A stretch of DNA of 64,000 nucleotides from Prochilodus magdalenae (Eukaryota > Chordata > Actinopteri > Characiformes > Prochilodontidae), in assembly GCA_024036415.1 (NCBI GenBank), contig JAMWET010005077.1:1546001-1610000 (forward strand). Direction: 5' to 3'. Position numbers and translations under genes: made by a program. Below, one piece after another: positions 58,915 to 64,000 of this stretch. The notes beneath the pieces are model-generated. The model made no database searches. It had not been told where the DNA came from and worked only from the letters and a program-made list of their open reading frames with translations. The first letter of the stretch is position 1. Every line of letters begins with the position of its first letter.

Positions 58915-60425
58915 GAGCTAGTCCTTACTGTCATGTTTACACTCATATTTCTACCGTTAACGTGCAGCTACGCTCATAAACATTAAACATCTTCTAGTAA
59001 AATAAGCTACTTATTGTGCGTTTGCGGTTAAAAGGAGCAACTGTTTCGGCCAACGGGGAAAAAGTGTTTCTGAGACGTGTTAGCAGTTGCTCAGTATTTC
59101 ATCGACTCCGCTGTGTTTGGATAAAGAGGATATGACTGTCCACGTAGTCCGCTGTACGGATACTCAAACGGTGTCGAAACGGTTTAAGGTTAACGGTAGT
59201 TTTCTCGAATAAGCCCGACCCAGGCTAGCTGTCTCAGCTCAGTGAGAGACCGAGACCGTGTCAAAGAGCCACTTTGTGTTCGGCAGAATTAAAAAGGCAA
59301 CGTTTCACATGGAGAATAAACAGAGTGTAGCAGCAGCAGCCATAGCGCCCAGCATTCAGATGATGTCTACTATAGGGCTCAGTGAGGAACCGGCTGTAAT
59401 CAGATTTCATTGAGCCACAGAATAGCTAGAAAAGCGGAAATAGCCAGCATGATACGCTTTGTGTCGTTAACATCGTGTTCATCTATACATCTTTCTGTTC
59501 TGGTTTGGGAACAGAGCTTCTCCTAGTTTGCTGTGATGTTAGAGTGACCGAGAAGTGACCCAGAACTGCACGTTAAATTTAGAGCACTGGTGCTGTGCAC
59601 CTCCCATATATAGTTATTAAGCTACAGCTTCCAGTATTCCACAGTCTTTCCTAAGATGTCTCTAAACCAGGGTTTGTTAAAGTAGCACCACTACTTTAAA
59701 TCAAGTTTGCTTACAGGTGCCTGTTATTTTGTATATTAATTAACATTTTAGCAATAACATAAAACCGGCCTAGCGACACCCATGCTCATAAATTTAGAGA
59801 AATTAGTTTTCTGCTGTGTATATATTGTTAGAATGCTTTTGTGAGATTGGTAAGATATGTGAATGACATTGTTTATTCAAGTATTGTAACACCAGGAGGA
59901 CTAAACAGAATGACCAATGTTTTATTCTCAAGGCTGTAGTTAAGAGCAGAAGAGACAACAGCAGAGTATAAGCAAAAACCAACATACCAAACAAACCAAA
60001 GGGTGCGACAGAGACATCGGAGTCAAAAGACAATCCAGTAGATCTGGTTCTGAAAGAGTATATTTCCAATGTCCGCATTGCCGCAATGTACTCAGACCAG
60101 TTTGACGACATTCTCCATGTGTACTGTGCTGTAGGGTTGTCACGATACCAGAATATTGACTTCGATACCGATACCAACTGTATTATCACGATCCTCGATA
60201 CCAAAACAATACTTGGAAGAAAAACGCACAACAATAAAAATGTCTGAACATAAAATGTTTATCTTTGATTGAACTGGATTGAACACTGAACAATCTGATT
60301 GCAAAAGTTTTTATATTCTAAAATTAAACATTTTAACAAAAATCAAGTTACATTATTATAACGTTAACTAGAATATAATTAACTAAATACTTCTTAAAAA
60401 CTAGAACCTCTTGTTTGTTCTGAAA

Positions 60426-60848
60426 CTACACAGTGGGAAGTTTCTTTGCCTGTTTAAGGTTCTTTGCCAGGAAAACCAGTGTGTCAACATGGTCTTCTGT
60501 CAACCTTGTTCTCCTTGGACTGCAGATTAATCCAGAAGTACTGAATACTCTTTCTGATGCACAGGAAGAGGCAGGGATGCACAGATATTTTTCTGGGTTT
60601 GTGGTGTTAGTTGGGTTCCCGTCTTCATCCGCGACATAAGCAAAATATGCCGAACCCGTTTTGTCCACAAGTTCGAACGAGAGAGGACGTCTTTTTTTTA
60701 GCCGTCGCCATGCCACGCACGCTGCTGCTGTCTCGCTGCTGGCTTGCGCGTGCGTGTCGCTCAACCGAGTCAAATTAGTACACGTGAATACAGTCAGTCC
60801 ACGGCCACGTGCACCGCAGTTTCTCTCTCTCTCAACGATCACGCACAT
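60426..60848 (-). pseudogene. hAT transposase C-terminal remnant
   Basis: The minus-strand frame contains NPEKYLCIPASSCASERVFS followed by TSGLICSPRRTRLTEDHVDT and LVFLAKNL. This is the hAT C-terminal dimerisation region (pattern SxxSERxFSxxGxxxxxxRxxLxxxxxxxLxFLxxNL). The N-terminal BED finger and the RNase H-like catalytic core with its Asp/Glu residues are missing. The N-terminal residues of this frame come from repeat sequence. Confidence 0.88.
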
Positions 60849-60871
60849 CTCTCTCTCTCTACACTCACGCG

Positions 60872-60907
<36 letters not shown>

Positions 60908-60912
60908 ACGCG

Positions 60913-60965
<53 letters not shown>

Positions 60966-61045
60966 CGGTCACGCGAATTCTCTCTCTCTCTCGTTCGCGC
61001 TCGCTTTCTCTCTCTCTACGGTCACGCGCATTCTCTCTCCCTCTC
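60820..61045. repeat. CT-rich satellite with interspersed TCACGCGCATTC units
   Basis: Long (CT)n runs are punctuated at about 60835, 60861, 60903, 60963 and 61018 by a TCACGC(G/A)(C/A)AT(T)C element, usually preceded by ACGG or ACA. It is a variable-spacing minisatellite inside the hAT insertion. Overlapping SLSLSLS open frames are artefacts. Confidence 0.9.
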
Positions 61046-61502
61046 GCGCCGCTTATGTGCACCCCTATATACAGTATTGAAAGTATCGAACGCTAAAGAA
61101 CCGCATCGTTTGTGACAATGTAGTATTGAAAAAGAATCGAAAGTTCGGTGTATCGTGCAACTCTACTGTGCTGTAACAACGCTTTTCCTCTTAGTAAATA
61201 TTTCCTAAAGTAAACATTTTTAGGCCTTACATTTGTTTTAGTAGCACCACCATATAATGAACAGCCATGTCGGCACCCACCACCAAGGGGCTAAATCAGG
61301 TTTGCTTACAACTGCCTGTGATTTTGTATGTTTGACTTGAAATTGCTTCTTCTCTGTTATGAATTGTGAAGAGAGTGTAGTTGTTTAGGCTAACGAGAGG
61401 AACAATTTCATCTGGTGTGACGCATATTCGAAGATAACATGCCTTAAATCAGACATATTAATATACTGTGTCTAACGTAAACCCTGTTTATTCTCTCTGT
61501 AG

Positions 61503-61585
61503 GGCATGATGCTGCCCATTCATGCTACCAATGTTGGTACAGAGCTTAGGTGAGAATGGAACACCCGCTCTCCTAACCAAACAGC
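61503..61585 (+). promoter_or_regulatory. chst12 copy B 5'UTR with two uORFs
   Basis: Two short upstream frames precede the start. 61506-61553 has 15 codons, ending GAGCTTAGGTGA like the second uORF in copy A. 61556-61576 has 6 codons (ATGGAACACCC...TAA) and is in frame with the CHST12 start. The ATG at 61556 is the counterpart of the in-frame ATG at 47261 in copy A, but a TAA closes it here. Confidence 0.65.
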
Positions 61586-62857
61586 ATGGGAAAGTTAAAG
61601 CTCTTTTGCATTGTTTTATTCTTGGGCTCGGTCTTCACGATCATGTTAATAATCACCTCCTGGGACGAGCCTGTTAGAGCCACTAATATTTACCTGCGCA
61701 CCAGCATCTCCAGTCTTACCTCTTCCCGCCTCCCTCTGGAGGGTGACCCTGCTTCAAAACAGAAATCAGAGGCAAAAAATTACATTGGCTCTTTCCTGTC
61801 TGATATTGATGCTTTCGTCAACCGGTTTTTGGAGGGCACCCATGATCCAACAGAGAAAGTGAGAAAAGAAACCCACAACCAGTCATCCGAAAAACCTGAA
61901 GAGAGCTTTGTCCCCAGGCCCGAATGGAAGATCCACCTGACCTCCATAGCGATAGAAAAGAAGCAGAGGCAGGACAGCAGGAAGCAGCTGATCCATGATC
62001 TTTGCAGCAGCAACAGCAGCTTAGACTTCCCTGGAAAAAACAGGACATTTGATGACATACCCAACAAGGAACTGGATCACTTGATTGTAGATGACCGACA
62101 TGGCATCATCTACTGCTATGTTCCCAAGGTGGCCTGCACCAACTGGAAGCGAATCATGATTGTGTTGAGTGAGAGCTTGCTGGCGGACGGTGTGCCCTAT
62201 CAGAACCCACTGGATATCCCTGAGGAGCTTGTCCACAACAGCAGCTTGCACTTCACCTTCAACAAATTCTGGAAGCACTATGGAAAGTTCTCACATCACC
62301 TGATGAAAATCAAACTGAAGAAGTATACCAAGTTCCTGTTTGTCAGAGACCCTTTTGTGCGACTCATCTCTGCCTATCGTGACAAGTTTGAGCACGAGAA
62401 TGAAGACTTCTACAAGAAATTTGCTGTCATTATGCTGAAAAAATATGGCAACTATTCTGACCCGCCTGCCTCGGTGGTGGATGCATTTGCTGCTGGTATT
62501 CGACCAACTTTTTTGAACTTTATACGGTATGTGTTAGATCCTAACACTGAGAAAGAAATGCCCTTTAATGAGCACTGGAGACAGATATACCGCCTCTGCC
62601 ACCCTTGCCAGATAAATTATGACTTTGTGGGAAAACTAGAGACGTTGAATGAGGATGCCGAACATTTGTTACGGATCCTGCGTGTGGACAATGTTGTTGA
62701 GTTCCCACCAAGTTATCCCAACCGGACAGTGAGCAGTTGGGAGCAAGATTGGTTTGCCAGCATTCCATATGAATCACGGAGAGAGCTGTACAAGCTCTAT
62801 GAGGCTGATTTTCGGCTGTTTGGATATTCTAAACCCGAAAAGCTTTTAAATGAGTAA
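61586..62857 (+). CDS. chst12: chst12 copy B, carbohydrate sulfotransferase 12
   Basis: 423-residue paralogue of copy A; same predicted Golgi chondroitin 4-O-sulfotransferase role. Start MGKLKLFCIV with a membrane anchor at about residues 6-24 and a stem to about 117. 5'-PSB motif PKVACTNWKR at 180-189, 3'-PB motif RDPFVRLIS at 254-262, YDFVGKLETLNEDA at 345-358, C-terminus identical to copy A (DFRLFGYSKPEKLLNE). All recognised binding motifs are intact. Relative to copy A, about 20 replacements fall in the last 306 residues, many changing charge (for example R234H, R240H and N269D in copy A numbering). The first 117 are much more different, including a 3-residue length difference. No frame damage. 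The promoter is retained, so it is probably functional. Confidence 0.95.
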   Translation: MGKLKLFCIVLFLGSVFTIMLIITSWDEPVRATNIYLRTSISSLTSSRLPLEGDPASKQKSEAKNYIGSFLSDIDAFVNRFLEGTHDPTEKVRKETHNQSSEKPEESFVPRPEWKIHLTSIAIEKKQRQDSRKQLIHDLCSSNSSLDFPGKNRTFDDIPNKELDHLIVDDRHGIIYCYVPKVACTNWKRIMIVLSESLLADGVPYQNPLDIPEELVHNSSLHFTFNKFWKHYGKFSHHLMKIKLKKYTKFLFVRDPFVRLISAYRDKFEHENEDFYKKFAVIMLKKYGNYSDPPASVVDAFAAGIRPTFLNFIRYVLDPNTEKEMPFNEHWRQIYRLCHPCQINYDFVGKLETLNEDAEHLLRILRVDNVVEFPPSYPNRTVSSWEQDWFASIPYESRRELYKLYEADFRLFGYSKPEKLLNE

Positions 62858-64000
62858 AAGTTGTTTTTTGGGTAATTTTATTTTGTGTATCTTGGTTTGA
62901 CATTTTAGGTTATTGCAGAGGATCTGTAGGATTCTCCTGTCCTGCTTCTTATGCACCATTTCTATAAGGCAGTCTATGTTGATCACCTAGACATTGGAAA
63001 GGAGACAACCATCTTGGAGAACTGCGGATTGTATTAATATCAAGCATTTAATTTCTGGTGTTCTTTTATAATAATTTGTTCTTGCAGTTTTTTTTTATTT
63101 ATTGAGATTCATATTTGCTGTTAAAATAGGTATGCAGCTTGACTATCATGAGATGATATGCTAGATTTACTGCACATTTAGGGCAGTGCACATAGAATAT
63201 TTAGAATATTTTTGTATTTTTTGCTATTAAATGTGAAAGAGGCGCCAAGTGAAGCTAGCTACTATTTTGGAAGAACAGACTTTTAATTTTATATGGCTTC
63301 CTTTTTACTTTGCGAAAGGATACACTGCACTTCTATAGCGGTTAAAAAACTTTATGTGCATGAACAAAGCATTTTTTTTTGGTTTGAGCTTGTGAGGCTT
63401 AACTTATGCAGAGACATCACCTCATTTTTGTTGTGATTCTGTTCACCCGCCTCAGGATGCAAACATTAACATGTACTATTTTGTGACCTCATGTAACCAG
63501 TGTAAAAGGATCTGCAGAAGGACTATATAAAAAAAAAAAAAAAAAAAAGGTCTGATTAGCACTGATAAGCAGCAGCACCCCATGCAAGGTATTTCTGTCA
63601 CTTATGTGCAACTCACTGTCTCACTGTAGCATCAAATGTGCAAATAGTTTTTTAATGATTGTATAGCTTGAAGTCGTATCATTTGAAAAGGTATTTTAGT
63701 TATCGTGGTGTTGGTGCACTGCGTTTTGCACATTGAATCATTTTGTATTAGATATGTATGTGTGTTTATTTCAGAAACAGGAACATGTTTGTCCCATTTT
63801 TGGCTTGGGAGGCATGTAGAGAGCAGCGGAGCACAATGTTAGAGTGACTCTCCTGTAGGTCATGGGCTGGAGGGCCCTCTGGGCTAGCCATGATCAGCAG
63901 CTGGTTCAGGAGGCACTGTACCAGGTTGACCGCGTGCTAGCAGTGCCTTTCCTAGAAATGAGGACAAAACGTTTACACACAGAAGATATACAATGTACAG
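62858..64000 (+). other. chst12 copy B 3'UTR and downstream (truncated by window)
   Basis: Close match to 48572-50391, with a deletion of about 143 bp near 63021 and another near 63610. A poly(A) run of about 20 bases lies at 63529-63548. No further gene is seen before the window end. Confidence 0.65.

Larger units (their letters stand above)
60132..61166 (-). mobile_element. hAT-family transposon with 8-bp target duplication
   Basis: The ends are inverted repeats (left TAGGGTTGTCACGATAC, right the inverse of TAGAGTTGCACGATAC). The flanks are an exact 8-bp direct repeat, CTGTGCTG, at 60124-60131 and 61167-61174, the signature target-site length of hAT elements. The minus strand encodes only the C-terminal part of a hAT transposase. 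The 1035-bp length shows that most of the transposase was lost, and a CT-rich satellite occupies 60820-61045. Insertion lies in intron 1 of chst12 copy B and is absent from copy A, so it post-dates the duplication. Confidence 0.92.
58743..64000 (+). repeat. Tandem segmental duplication, copy B (runs off window)
   Basis: Second copy of the chst12 unit, same orientation as 45165-50391. It includes the promoter, non-coding exon 1, the start of intron 1, the coding exon, the 3'UTR and downstream DNA. The final bases of the window still match copy A at 50391. Confidence 0.93.

Noticed and set aside
60744..61115. Long SLSLSLS open reading frames on the + strand
   Set aside because: They are produced by the (CT)n satellite inside a hAT insertion, and have no splice or domain support.
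1..64000. CRISPR arrays, prokaryotic operons, phage or retroviral genes
   Set aside because: No regularly spaced palindromic repeats, no Shine-Dalgarno-led gene clusters and no gag/pol/env-like frames were seen. The 50-bp repeat at 32275 is a minisatellite without unique spacers.

Overview
This window is vertebrate, very probably teleost fish, genomic DNA. Genes are split by GT-AG introns, promoters are CpG-rich, microsatellites are abundant, and there are many decayed Tc1-like, hAT-like and tRNA-SINE repeats of the kinds common in fish. The encoded proteins are closest, from memory, to zebrafish and other bony-fish orthologues. The exact species cannot be fixed from the sequence. The gene neighbours (gna12, eif3b, chst12) are also neighbours in mammals, on human 7p22, so this looks like a conserved syntenic block. 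All recognised genes are on the + strand.

Layout. 1-22001: an upstream intron of gna12 holding only repeats and unrecognised sequence. 22002-24935: the last two coding exons of gna12 (G-alpha-12), then a 3'UTR of about 2.5 kb with a poly(A) signal at 27465. 27765-33000: an intergenic stretch with a deleted Tc1-like element, a fossil Tc1-like transposase, a 50-bp minisatellite and a long (AC)n(AT)n tract. 33100-40390: the complete eif3b gene (18 coding exons plus a 3'UTR exon, 681 codons), translation initiation factor eIF3 subunit B. 40400-45160: intergenic, with one nearly full-length but inactive Tc1-like element. 45165-51040: chst12 copy A. 51040-58740: repeat-rich spacer. 58743-64000: chst12 copy B, part of a tandem segmental duplication with a period of about 13.6 kb. 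The right end of copy B runs off the window.

The genes are unrelated in function: gna12 is in signalling, eif3b in translation, and the chst12 pair in chondroitin/dermatan 4-O-sulfation in the Golgi. The most informative structure is the chst12 pair. Its promoter/exon 1 and its catalytic CDS plus 3'UTR are nearly identical between copies, but the segment between them (end of intron 1, cytoplasmic tail, membrane anchor and stem) is clearly diverged. This mosaic suggests gene conversion, or selection on localisation. I found no prokaryote-style system, CRISPR array, operon, or clearly novel gene system. The other notable observations are nested and mutated transposable elements.
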